In this document: positions 1-5,357 of the stretch, in pieces
Position numbering within the stretch: position 1 is the stretch's first letter
Layout: each line of letters opens with the position of its first letter
NCBI GenBank assembly: GCA_016185915.1
Contig: JACPMP010000137.1
Location: forward strand, 1-8,276
Direction of reading: 5' to 3'
Source of the DNA: Candidatus Woesearchaeota archaeon
GTDB lineage: Archaea > Nanobdellota > Nanobdellia > Woesearchaeales > GW2011-AR4
DNA length: 8,276 bases
Position numbers and translations under genes: made by a program
Notes under the pieces: generated by a model
What the model was told of the DNA's origin: nothing
What the model saw: the letters and a program-made list of their open reading frames with translations, nothing else
Databases searched by the model: none

Positions 1-1
1 C

Positions 2-1249
2 TACCCGATGGAAGCAAGGCTGAGGAAAATAACTTATTCTGCACCAACTTGGATAACAGTCAGCGCCCATATCAATGGGGTTCAGCGTGAAAGTTTTGAT
101 ACTCAAATCGGAAATTTGCCAATAATGCTAAAAAGCAAATGGTGCCACCTGCATAAATTAACAAGGGACGAGCTAATAGCCAAAGGAGAAGACCCTGATG
201 AGCCAGGGGGCTACTTCATAATCAATGGAACAGAAAAGGTTCTTATAACAATTGAGGATTTGGCTTCTAACAGATTTTTGGTAGAGCGGGATATGACTGG
301 ACCTAGCGAGATTGTAGGCAAGTTATTCTCAGAATATGGCTCGTTTAAGATTCCCCACACAATTGAGAAAATGAAAGATGGGATGTTCTACCTGACTTTT
401 ACGCGAGTAAAGAGAGTGCCGATTATTGTTGTAATCAAGGCGCTTGGATTGCTAAAAGACGAGGAAATAACCAAGTTTATCCTGCCAGAAAGGCAGTTTG
501 ATGAGATTATAATAAATCTATTGGAGTTTGTAAGCATAAAAAGCGAGGAAGAAGCCCTTGATCATATTGCAAAAAAGATTGGCATCACACAATCAAAAGA
601 GGTAAGAATTGAAAGGATGAAGGAGATTCTAGACAAATATTTACTCCCTCATCTTGGGATAAAACCAGAAGACAGGATATTTAAGGCATACAACTTATGC
701 AAAATGCTGAAAAAATATATTCTTGTTTCAAATGGCGAACTTAATACGGACGACAAAGACCACTATATGAATAAACGGCTTAAGATGAGCGGTGACTTGC
801 TTGCTGATTTGCTAAGATTAAACTTAAAAGTTTTGATTGGGGATTTATTGTATAACTTCCAGAGAATTGTCAAAAGGGGAAAATTTCCATCGATAAAAGT
901 CATCATAAGAGACAAATTGCTAACCCAAAGAATTTATTCCTCGATGGCAACAGGAGTCTGGGTTGGCGGCAGAAAAGGGATAAGCCAGCGTATTCAGAGA
1001 TTGAATTATCTTGAGACGCTGTCGCATTTGCAGAGAGTTGTAAGCCCATTAAGCGCTTCACAGGAAAATTTTGAAGCCAGAGAATTGCACACAACTCATC
1101 TTGGCCGGCTTTGTCCAATCGAAACTCCAGAAGGAACAAACATTGGCTTGAGGAAGAATCTTTCATTGCTCTGCACCATTTCAGGAGATTCAAACGAAGA
1201 TGATATTTTAAAATCATTGAAGGCAATTGGCTTAAAGACGATAAGATAA
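2..1249 (+). CDS. rpoB2: DNA-directed RNA polymerase subunit B'' (Rpo2N), 5'-truncated by the window edge
   Basis: N-terminal half of the second-largest RNAP subunit, part of the cytoplasmic transcription core (protrusion, lobe and fork domains). The reading frame is already open at the first base: Tyr-Pro precedes the first ATG at 8, and YPMEARLRKITYSAP matches an internal block of the family. The true start therefore lies upstream, with perhaps 70-90 residues missing. Family blocks in order, numbered from the ATG at 8: IGNLPIMLKSKWC near residue 35, GGYFIINGTEKVLITIEDLA near 67-86, SPLSASQENFEARELH just before 361, and HTTHLGRLCPIETPEG at 361-376. The usual TPEGPN reads TPEGTN here, a small variation. 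The protein ends about 37 residues after that motif, where B is split into B'' and B' in euryarchaeal-type polymerases. It is followed by B' after 206 bases, far more than the usual near-contact. Identity is essentially certain. Confidence 0.97.
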   Translation, partial: YPMEARLRKITYSAPTWITVSAHINGVQRESFDTQIGNLPIMLKSKWCHLHKLTRDELIAKGEDPDEPGGYFIINGTEKVLITIEDLASNRFLVERDMTGPSEIVGKLFSEYGSFKIPHTIEKMKDGMFYLTFTRVKRVPIIVVIKALGLLKDEEITKFILPERQFDEIIINLLEFVSIKSEEEALDHIAKKIGITQSKEVRIERMKEILDKYLLPHLGIKPEDRIFKAYNLCKMLKKYILVSNGELNTDDKDHYMNKRLKMSGDLLADLLRLNLKVLIGDLLYNFQRIVKRGKFPSIKVIIRDKLLTQRIYSSMATGVWVGGRKGISQRIQRLNYLETLSHLQRVVSPLSASQENFEARELHTTHLGRLCPIETPEGTNIGLRKNLSLLCTISGDSNEDDILKSLKAIGLKTIR

Positions 1250-1270
1250 AAAATTTCAATAAATAAAATA

Positions 1271-1296
1271 CATTAACGATTGAACATTAAATAAAA
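1271..1296 (+). repeat. Spacer repeat A, copy 1 (CATTAACGATTGAACATTA plus AT tail)
   Basis: Starts 22 bases after the rpoB2 stop. The 19-base core is followed by AATAAAA; this 26-base stretch matches 3352-3377 in the next spacer with one mismatch. The core itself is CATTA, nine bases, CATTA, that is, a direct repeat of CATTA at 14-base spacing. Further core copies lie at 4952-4970 and 5084-5102. Function unknown. Confidence 0.8.
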
Positions 1297-1320
1297 ATAA
1301 ACAAAAAATAATTTCAAATA

Positions 1321-1372
1321 TTTTTGAATTTAAAAAATAATGGCAAAAACGTTTAATGCGTTGTGAAAGAAA
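1321..1372 (+). repeat. Spacer repeat B, copy 1 (52-base block)
   Basis: Matches 3279-3330 at 48 of 52 positions without gaps. It opens with TTTTTGAATTTAAAAAAT, continues with ATGGCAAAAACGTTTAATG and ends in AAGAAA. The TTTAAAAAAT part could pass for a TATA-like box. The block contains a complete eight-codon ORF (1340-1366). Finding the same block in two consecutive RNAP spacers suggests duplication or a shared regulatory role. Confidence 0.8.
1340..1366 (+). CDS. Possible eight-codon mini-ORF (MAKTFNAL) inside repeat B
   Basis: ATG GCA AAA ACG TTT AAT GCG TTG TGA. The sister copy at 3298-3324 reads MAKTFNEL and ends in TAA. Of the three differences inside the frame, one changes an amino acid (GCG to GAG), one is a silent Leu change (TTG to TTA) and one swaps one stop for another. 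The ATGGCA opening after an A-rich stretch resembles the starts of rpoB1, rpoA2 and rpoA1. Translation is unproven: eight codons is very short, and the conservation may be of DNA or RNA. Confidence 0.2.
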   Translation: MAKTFNAL

Positions 1373-1455
1373 TTGAATAGCAATCAAAATACATCAATTT
1401 CACATTATCAAATACAATAAACAAGATTAAACAATAAAAATCAAAAAATAAGAAA

Positions 1456-3258
1456 ATGGCAGAAGTGTACCTTAACAGCAAGTTTTTAGGAAATGTTGAC
1501 AATCCTATTGAATTTGTGCAGAAGATAAGGGAAGAAAGGAGAAAAGGTGCAATTACAGAAAACATTAATGTTCATTACAACGAAAAAGCAAATGAAATCC
1601 AATTGGAAAGCTCAAGGGGAAGAGCCAGAAGGCCTTTGATAATTGTTAAGGATGGCGCTCCATTATTGAGCGAGAGGCACATAAAGCAGTTGGAGAAAAA
1701 TGAAATTTCATGGTCGGATTTAATAAAGCAGGGCATAATTGAATATTTAGATGCCGCAGAAGAGGAAAATGTGTTAGTCGCATTTTTTGAAAATGAATTG
1801 ACGCCAGAGCACACGCATCTTGAGATAACACCGCTGGCTGTGCTTGGTTATTGCACCTCACTTGTTCCATACGGCAACTTTAACCAGTCAACAAGGCTTA
1901 ACGCAGGCTCGAAAAACCAGAAGCAAGCGCTTGGTTTTTATGCTTCCAACTTTGCTGTAAGAATGGACATGGATGTAAATCTGCTTCATTATCCCCAAGT
2001 TCCTGTGGTCAGTACAATACTGCATGATATTTCTAATTATGACAAGCATCCTGCTGGACAGAACATAGTTATTGCCATCATGAGCTATAAGGGCTATAAC
2101 ATGGAAGATGCCATCATATTAAACAAAGGCTCTATAGAAAGAGGCTTTGGAAGGTCAACATATTACAGGCCAAGCATTGCAGAAGAGCTAAGGTATGCTG
2201 GGGGCTTAATTGACCAGATATGCATTCCTGACAAAGATGTTAAAGGGTATAAAACGGAAAAGGATTACAGGTTTTTGGAAGACGATGGCATAATCTACCC
2301 GGAAGCAAAAGTCAAGGAAGGCGATGTTGTGATTGGAAAAACTTCGCCGCCAAGATTCTTGAGCTCGATGGAAGAATACAGCTTAGCGTCAAGCACAAGG
2401 AGAGAAAGCTCTGTTAATTTAAAGCATGGCGAAGAGGGCATTATAGATTTTGTAATGATAACTGAAAATGAAGAAGGCAATAAGCTTATTCAGGTAAGGA
2501 TAAGGGATGAAAGGGTGCCTGAAATTGGTGATAAATTTACAAGCAGGCACGGCCAAAAGGGGATTGTTGGATTGATTGTGCCTCAAAGTGACATGCCCTT
2601 TTCAGCAAGGGGGATTGTGCCAGACTTGATATTTTCTCCTCATGGAATCCCGTCAAGAATGACAATTTCTCATTTAATTGAAATGGTTGCTGGCAAAGTA
2701 GGGGCTCTCGCTGGACGATATATTAATGGGACAACCTTTGATGCAGAGCACGAGGAAAGATTAAGGAAGGAGTTACTTTCATTAGGCTTCAGAGAAAGTG
2801 GAGTGGAAACTATGTACAATGGCCAGACAGGGGAGCAGTATCAAGCAAAAATATTCATAGGAAATATGTACTATTTGAAATTAAAGCACATGGTGTCCAA
2901 TAAGATACATTCACGAGCTCGCGGCCCAATCCAGCTTTTGACAAGACAGCCAACAGAAGGCAGGGCAAAAGAGGGCGGCTTAAGATTGGGAGAGATGGAA
3001 AAGGATACTTTTGTTGCTCACGGCGCATCTTTGTTGCTTAAGGAAAGGTTTGACAGCGACAAAACAATTGTGCCTGTTTGCGAGAGCTGTGGAATTATTG
3101 CAATCAAAGACAACTACAAAAACAAATCTTACTGCCCGGTTTGCGGCGAGAATGTTGAGATTAATGATATCGAGATAAGCTACGCCTTCAAATTAATGCT
3201 TGACGAGTTCAAAAGCTTAGGAATATATCCAAAATTGCAGTTAGAGAGCAAGTATTAG
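1456..3258 (+). CDS. rpoB1: DNA-directed RNA polymerase subunit B' (Rpo2C)
   Basis: C-terminal half of the second-largest subunit, 600 residues, close to the usual B' length. It supplies the hybrid-binding domain, the wall and the anchor that contacts the clamp. The start MAEVYLN matches the family N-terminus (VYLNG), which settles the choice of ATG. Motifs in order: RARRPLIIV near residue 55; LLHYPQ at about 176-181; IMSYKGYNMEDAI at about 208-220, with the conserved acidic pair near the active site; RDERVPEIGDKFTSRHGQKG at about 351-370, whose lysines (360 and 369) correspond to those contacting the transcript and nascent 3' end in other RNAPs; RGPIQLLTRQPTEGR; GLRLGEMEKD; and a zinc ribbon C542-x2-C545 / C560-x2-C563. 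The protein continues B'' (at 2-1249) and is followed by A'' instead of A'. The bases before the ATG are all A/T apart from one G, so no Shine-Dalgarno sequence is present. Confidence 0.98.
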   Translation: MAEVYLNSKFLGNVDNPIEFVQKIREERRKGAITENINVHYNEKANEIQLESSRGRARRPLIIVKDGAPLLSERHIKQLEKNEISWSDLIKQGIIEYLDAAEEENVLVAFFENELTPEHTHLEITPLAVLGYCTSLVPYGNFNQSTRLNAGSKNQKQALGFYASNFAVRMDMDVNLLHYPQVPVVSTILHDISNYDKHPAGQNIVIAIMSYKGYNMEDAIILNKGSIERGFGRSTYYRPSIAEELRYAGGLIDQICIPDKDVKGYKTEKDYRFLEDDGIIYPEAKVKEGDVVIGKTSPPRFLSSMEEYSLASSTRRESSVNLKHGEEGIIDFVMITENEEGNKLIQVRIRDERVPEIGDKFTSRHGQKGIVGLIVPQSDMPFSARGIVPDLIFSPHGIPSRMTISHLIEMVAGKVGALAGRYINGTTFDAEHEERLRKELLSLGFRESGVETMYNGQTGEQYQAKIFIGNMYYLKLKHMVSNKIHSRARGPIQLLTRQPTEGRAKEGGLRLGEMEKDTFVAHGASLLLKERFDSDKTIVPVCESCGIIAIKDNYKNKSYCPVCGENVEINDIEISYAFKLMLDEFKSLGIYPKLQLESKY

Positions 3259-3278
3259 TTAATAATTATTTTAAAACA

Positions 3279-3330
3279 TTTTTGAATTTAAAAAATGATG
3301 GCAAAAACGTTTAATGAGTTATAAAAGAAA
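3279..3330 (+). repeat. Spacer repeat B, copy 2 (52-base block)
   Basis: Partner of 1321-1372 with four mismatches: one upstream of the mini-ORF (A to G at 3297) and three within the mini-ORF and its stop. It begins 21 bases after the rpoB1 stop, whereas copy 1 begins 72 bases after the rpoB2 stop. Distance from the upstream gene is therefore not conserved. Confidence 0.8.
3298..3324 (+). CDS. Possible eight-codon mini-ORF (MAKTFNEL) inside repeat B
   Basis: ATG GCA AAA ACG TTT AAT GAG TTA TAA, with another in-frame ATG immediately upstream at 3295. It parallels MAKTFNAL at 1340-1366, keeping the frame, the length and a stop at the same position with a different stop codon. Whether it is translated cannot be told from the sequence. 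Confidence 0.2.
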   Translation: MAKTFNEL

Positions 3331-3351
3331 AAATGAAACAATGAAAAAATC

Positions 3352-3377
3352 CATTAACGATTGAGCATTAAATAAAA
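3352..3377 (+). repeat. Spacer repeat A, copy 2
   Basis: CATTAACGATTGAGCATTA followed by AATAAAA, differing from copy 1 at a single base (GAG for GAA). It lies directly upstream of the TATA-like sequence at 3383. Confidence 0.8.
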
Positions 3378-3382
3378 CACAA

Positions 3383-3392
3383 TAAATATATT
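3383..3392 (+). promoter_or_regulatory. TATA-like promoter element before the structured island
   Basis: TAAATATATT resembles an archaeal TATA box. Archaeal transcription usually starts about 26 bases downstream of the box centre, which points to about 3414. That is exactly where the GC-richer folded region begins and just before the ATG at 3418. In so AT-rich a spacer a chance TATA-like match is likely, so this call rests mainly on position. Confidence 0.3.
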
Positions 3393-3417
3393 CAATAAAA
3401 AACTCAAACAATCCGTA

Positions 3418-3450
3418 ATGACTCTTGGATTCACAGCAATAAGAAGATAA
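3418..3450 (+). CDS. Possible ten-codon leader ORF (MTLGFTAIRR)
   Basis: ATG ACT CTT GGA TTC ACA GCA ATA AGA AGA TAA. It starts about where transcription from the TATA-like box at 3383 would begin, so it could be read from a leaderless message, and it lies just upstream of the nested stems at 3473-3561. The arrangement resembles a leader peptide followed by RNA structure. A ten-codon ORF arises easily by chance, so confidence is low. Confidence 0.12.
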   Translation: MTLGFTAIRR

Positions 3451-3472
3451 ACCGTTGTGATTGTTAATGAAT

Positions 3473-3561
3473 CAATAGGCGAGGCAAAAATTAGTGTGAC
3501 GAATGCGAGAGCTCGCTCTCGCTCGCTCAGCTACCCAATTTTTGCCGAGCACTAACTATTG
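3473..3561. repeat. Nested inverted repeat (long imperfect palindrome)
   Basis: Three perfect pairs of arms share one centre: CAATAG 3473-3478 with CTATTG 3556-3561, GGCAAAAATT 3483-3492 with AATTTTTGCC 3537-3546, and GCGAGAGC 3505-3512 with GCTCTCGC 3515-3522 (two-base gap). The centre runs into a short CGCTC tandem. TTAGTG 3491-3496 can alternatively pair with CACTAA 3550-3555, so two folds compete. A REP-like or MITE-like palindromic element is as plausible as an RNA gene. Confidence 0.7.
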
Positions 3562-3613
3562 TCGCGAAGCGATGGTTGAAAAAATAAAAGATAAATCAAA
3601 CTAATTAAATAAA

Positions 3614-4771
3614 ATGGCAGACATAATTTCAGAATATGAGGACAAGCTTCCAAACAGGATAATCGAGGAAATAAGGAACAACACACCAAAAGGGATAAGT
3701 GAGGCCAAGCTAAAGAAGATAATGGAAGCAACTTATGAGGAGTATAGAAATGCGAGAGTGCAGCCTGGCGAATCTGTTGGACTGATATCGGCTGAGTCAA
3801 TCGGCGAGCCGGGAACGCAAATGACGCTGAATACGTTTCATTTCGCGGGGGTAGCAGAAATGAATGTCACTTTAGGATTGCCCCGCATAATCGAAATTCT
3901 TGACGGAAGAAAAGAGCTTGAAAATCCAATGATGGAGATTTACTTAAAAAAGCCGTATGCCAGTGGAAAGAAAATAGAAGACCTAAGGCATCTTGCGCTG
4001 CAGATAAAGGAAACAAAGTTGAAGGACATTTCAACAGAGTTCACAATTAGTATCGCTGATTTCACTATTGAAGTGAAGCTTGACAAGGACAAAATGAAGG
4101 AGATAGATATAACAAGCAGCAAAGTAGCAGACGCCATTTCGAAACAATTGAAGGGCTACAACATAAGAGACAACAAAGATTCAATCATCCTAAAATCAAG
4201 AAGCAAAGAAGACACTTTTAATGATGCATACAAAACAAAAGAAAAAATAAAGGCCATTAACATAAAAGGCATAAAGGGAATTTTGCAAGTTCTGCCAGTG
4301 AAAAGGGATGATGAATTTGTCATAATAACCGCTGGCTCAAACTTAGCAGATGTTTTGCAATTAGAGGAAGCTGATGCTTACAGGACAACAACAAACAACA
4401 TATTTGAAATCGAGCAAGTGCTTGGCATTGAAGCTGCAAGACAATCAATTATAAATGAAATCTTTAAAGTTATAGAAAGCCAAGGGCTGAACGTTGATGT
4501 CAGGCATATAATGCTTGTCGCAGATACAATGTGCATTAGCGGAACTCTTAAAGTAATTACAAGGTATGGTGTTGTAAGCGAGAAGTCAAGCGTTTTGGCA
4601 AGAGCATCTTTTGAAACGCCAATAAAGCATATTATAAATGCCGCACTTGTAGGAGAAGTTGACAATCTTGACTCGGTTGTCGAGAATGTAATGATTAACC
4701 AGCCTGTCCCTGTTGGTACAGGATTGCCTAGCTTGTCAGTCAAGCCACCTCAAAAAGCAAAAGAGAAATAA
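3614..4771 (+). CDS. rpoA2: DNA-directed RNA polymerase subunit A'' (Rpo1C)
   Basis: C-terminal part of the largest RNAP subunit (385 residues, about the family length), carrying the trigger loop, jaw and part of the cleft and clamp. An in-frame TAA at 3602 fixes the start near 3614. The N-terminal helical region (residues 1-50) leads into the family block SVGLISAESIGEPGTQMTLN at about 54-73. The trigger loop TQMTLNTFHFAGV spans about 68-80, with His76 at the position of the conserved trigger-loop histidine, and is followed by NVTLGLPRIIEILDGRKEL. The C-terminal block ARASFETPIKHI and a Pro-Val-Gly-Thr-Gly segment are present; the tail is short and Lys-rich. A'' normally follows A'; here it directly follows B' and precedes A', separated from A' by 988 bases and one unknown gene. 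No Shine-Dalgarno sequence is visible in AATTAAATAAA before the ATG. Confidence 0.98.
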   Translation: MADIISEYEDKLPNRIIEEIRNNTPKGISEAKLKKIMEATYEEYRNARVQPGESVGLISAESIGEPGTQMTLNTFHFAGVAEMNVTLGLPRIIEILDGRKELENPMMEIYLKKPYASGKKIEDLRHLALQIKETKLKDISTEFTISIADFTIEVKLDKDKMKEIDITSSKVADAISKQLKGYNIRDNKDSIILKSRSKEDTFNDAYKTKEKIKAINIKGIKGILQVLPVKRDDEFVIITAGSNLADVLQLEEADAYRTTTNNIFEIEQVLGIEAARQSIINEIFKVIESQGLNVDVRHIMLVADTMCISGTLKVITRYGVVSEKSSVLARASFETPIKHIINAALVGEVDNLDSVVENVMINQPVPVGTGLPSLSVKPPQKAKEK

Positions 4772-4818
4772 CAAAACTCAATAAAAAATTCAATTAAAAT
4801 TTTAAAATAAAATAAAAA

Positions 4819-4830
4819 ACTTTCGTGATT
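4819..4830 (+). repeat. Spacer repeat C, copy 1 (ACTTTCGTGATT)
   Basis: Twelve bases identical to 5193-5204. Both copies are preceded by AATAA-rich sequence and lie upstream of a copy of the 23-base element. Function unknown. Confidence 0.6.
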
Positions 4831-4850
4831 GTTGATTTAAAATTAGATAA

Positions 4851-4873
4851 TGCGTTGAGAAATAAACAAAAAA
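4851..4873 (+). repeat. Spacer repeat D, copy 1 (TGCGTTGAGAAATAAAC plus A-run)
   Basis: Matches 5301-5323 at 21 of 23 positions. Its 5' part (ATGCGTTGAGAAA) also resembles the end of repeat B in the first spacer (ATGCGTTGTGAAA, 1356-1368), which links the two repeat families. Confidence 0.65.
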
Positions 4874-4951
4874 TATCAATAAAAATTAAATTCACATTTA
4901 AAAAAACATTACGAAAACCAATAATGAAAAATAAAATTTGATAAACGAACT

Positions 4952-4970
4952 CAATAACGATTGAACATTA
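4952..4970 (+). repeat. Spacer repeat A, copy 3
   Basis: CAATAACGATTGAACATTA, one mismatch to the 19-base core. It is followed by the partial copy at 5018-5029 and the exact copy at 5084-5102. Confidence 0.75.
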
Positions 4971-5017
4971 ATAAAAAATACAATAAAATAATTAAAAAAT
5001 GAATGCTCAATAAAAAA

Positions 5018-5029
5018 TTGAACATTAAC
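5018..5029 (+). repeat. Spacer repeat A, half copy
   Basis: TTGAACATTAAC corresponds to the 3' half of the core and continues into A-rich sequence. The 5' half is replaced by GAATGCTCAATAAAAAA; GAATGCTCA recurs at 5124-5132 before the second hairpin. Confidence 0.5.
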
Positions 5030-5083
5030 AAAAAACTCATTTAAAAAATAATTCAATAAAAATTCCAATAAAATAAAAAATTT

Positions 5084-5102
5084 CATTAACGATTGAACAT
5101 TA
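5084..5102 (+). repeat. Spacer repeat A, copy 4 (exact core)
   Basis: CATTAACGATTGAACATTA, identical to the core at 1271-1289. It ends two bases before the first of two perfect hairpins. Confidence 0.8.
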
Positions 5103-5103
5103 T

Positions 5104-5122
5104 CAAAAACCATAGGTTTTTG
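5104..5122. repeat. Perfect 8-bp hairpin
   Basis: CAAAAACC (5104-5111), loop ATA, GGTTTTTG (5115-5122). The stem is perfect with a three-base loop. Its only U-run is within the stem, so it is not a classic hairpin-plus-U-tract terminator. Confidence 0.7.
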
Positions 5123-5129
5123 GGAATGC

Positions 5130-5152
5130 TCAGAAATCAAATCGATTTCTGA
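5130..5152. repeat. Perfect 9-bp hairpin
   Basis: TCAGAAATC (5130-5138), loop AAATC, GATTTCTGA (5144-5152). It lies seven bases after the previous hairpin. Part of it, AAATCGATTT (5139-5148), is itself a perfect palindrome, so a dimeric protein binding site is an alternative reading. Confidence 0.7.
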
Positions 5153-5192
5153 CATTGACGAAAATCAATTAAAAAATCAAAAATAATAAACA

Positions 5193-5204
5193 ACTTTCGT
5201 GATT
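5193..5204 (+). repeat. Spacer repeat C, copy 2 (ACTTTCGTGATT)
   Basis: Identical to 4819-4830. It lies 24 bases upstream of the TATA-like box at 5228. Confidence 0.6.
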
Positions 5205-5227
5205 TGTCAAAAATTCCAATTTACGAA

Positions 5228-5234
5228 TATATAA
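5228..5234 (+). promoter_or_regulatory. TATA box-like element (TATATAA)
   Basis: The sequence CGAATATATAAGAG (5224-5237) is the best archaeal TATA-like match in this spacer, with purine-rich bases upstream where a BRE would sit. Expected initiation is near 5257, which would give the orphan ORF a 5' leader of about 140 bases. If real, this promoter would drive the orphan gene and rpoA1 separately from rpoB2-rpoB1-rpoA2. Confidence 0.35.
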
Positions 5235-5236
5235 GA

Positions 5237-5262
5237 GAATTTTTGAGCATGCTCGAAAATTT
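5237..5262. repeat. Palindrome-centred hairpin just downstream of the TATA-like box
   Basis: The core GAGCATGCTC (5245-5254) is a perfect 10-base palindrome. It extends outward as AATTTTT on the left and GAAAATT on the right, with one T-G wobble next to the core. TTTTT at 5260-5264 overlaps the right arm. It could be an operator next to the promoter, a stem in the leader, or a terminator for transcription from upstream. Confidence 0.6.
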
Positions 5263-5300
5263 TTACAAGTTTCAATAGATGATGAAAATTTCAAAAATGA

Positions 5301-5323
5301 TGAGTTGAGAAAGAAACAAAAAA
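5301..5323 (+). repeat. Spacer repeat D, copy 2 (TGAGTTGAGAAAGAAAC plus A-run)
   Basis: Matches 4851-4873 with two mismatches. Its 5' part resembles the ATGAGTTATAAAAGAAA end of repeat B copy 2 (3314-3330), whereas copy 1 at 4851 resembles repeat B copy 1 (ATGCGTTG). The C/A difference at the third base therefore occurs in both families. Confidence 0.65.
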
Positions 5324-5333
5324 ATTAAGAAAA

Positions 5334-5357
5334 CATTAACTTTGCATTAAATAAAAA
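5334..5357 (+). repeat. Spacer repeat A, shortened variant
   Basis: CATTAAC, TTTG, then CATTAAATAAAAA: the middle of the core is replaced and three bases shorter. Like copy 2 at 3352, it is followed by CACAATAA. It ends 43 bases before the orphan ORF. Confidence 0.5.

Larger units (their letters stand above)
1250..1455 (+). other. A-rich repeat-bearing spacer between rpoB2 and rpoB1
   Basis: By hand count these 206 bases contain 116 A, 55 T, 20 C and 15 G (about 17% G+C, with A twice T on the mRNA-like strand). The spacer holds one copy of the CATTAACGATTGAACATTA element and one copy of the 52-base block shared with the next spacer; both are listed separately. No Shine-Dalgarno sequence precedes the rpoB1 start. 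The rest is low-complexity A-rich sequence with recurrent CAATAAA-like words. No longer coding signal was found on either strand. Confidence 0.8.
3412..3575 (+). ncRNA. Candidate structured RNA or rpoA2 leader (unidentified)
   Basis: A stretch with clearly higher G+C than the surrounding spacer and several possible stems. TCACAGC 3431-3437 can pair with GTTGTGA 3454-3460 (one G-U). CAATAG 3473-3478 pairs with CTATTG 3556-3561. GGCAAAAATT 3483-3492 pairs with AATTTTTGCC 3537-3546. GCGAGAGC 3505-3512 pairs with GCTCTCGC 3515-3522. TCGC-GAA-GCGA at 3562-3572 could form a small terminal hairpin. In AT-rich genomes, locally raised GC together with nested stems is a common mark of functional RNA. 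I do not recognise a known family. It could equally be the long 5' leader of rpoA2 or a palindromic mobile repeat. Strand is assumed from the neighbouring TATA-like box; perfect inverted repeats do not fix it. Confidence 0.3.
3259..3613 (+). other. 355-base spacer between rpoB1 and rpoA2: repeats, then a structured GC-richer island
   Basis: The first half (to about 3410) is A-rich, like the spacer after rpoB2, and repeats its two elements in the opposite order: repeat B at 3279-3330, then repeat A at 3352-3377. A TATA-like TAAATATATT follows at 3383-3392. From about 3412 the character changes sharply: G and C become common and several inverted repeats nest together, up to about 3575. The last 38 bases before rpoA2 are A/T-rich again and lack a Shine-Dalgarno sequence. 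No conventional protein gene is visible. Confidence 0.8.

Noticed and set aside
3412..3575. tRNA or tRNA fragment in the GC-richer island
   Set aside because: No cloverleaf arms, no GGTTCRA-type T-loop and no acceptor stem of the right spacing could be found.
4378..4743. 121-codon open frame on the minus strand inside rpoA2
   Set aside because: It lies antisense to conserved A'' sequence; the + strand frame fully explains the region. The same applies to the minus-strand frame at 903-1259 within and just past rpoB2.
4898..5155. 85-codon open frame on the minus strand with recurring Asn-Val-Gln and Phe/Leu-rich sequence
   Set aside because: It lies wholly in the A-rich spacer. Its recurring residues are the reverse reading of repeat A copies, which happen to be in the same frame. 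Composition is low-complexity and no family signature is seen.
5237..5264. Intrinsic terminator after rpoA2
   Set aside because: The T-run is only five bases and overlaps the stem, the hairpin is about 465 bases past the stop codon, and it follows a TATA-like box. Kept as a hairpin of unknown role.
5278..5310. Two ATGATGA motifs resembling C boxes of a C/D guide RNA
   Set aside because: No CTGA D box follows at suitable spacing, and the motifs are only 11 bases apart in simple A/T/G-rich sequence.
4952..5357. Repeat A copies considered as a CRISPR-like array
   Set aside because: Spacing is irregular, copies are degenerate or partial, they occur in all three spacers, and no cas genes are present.
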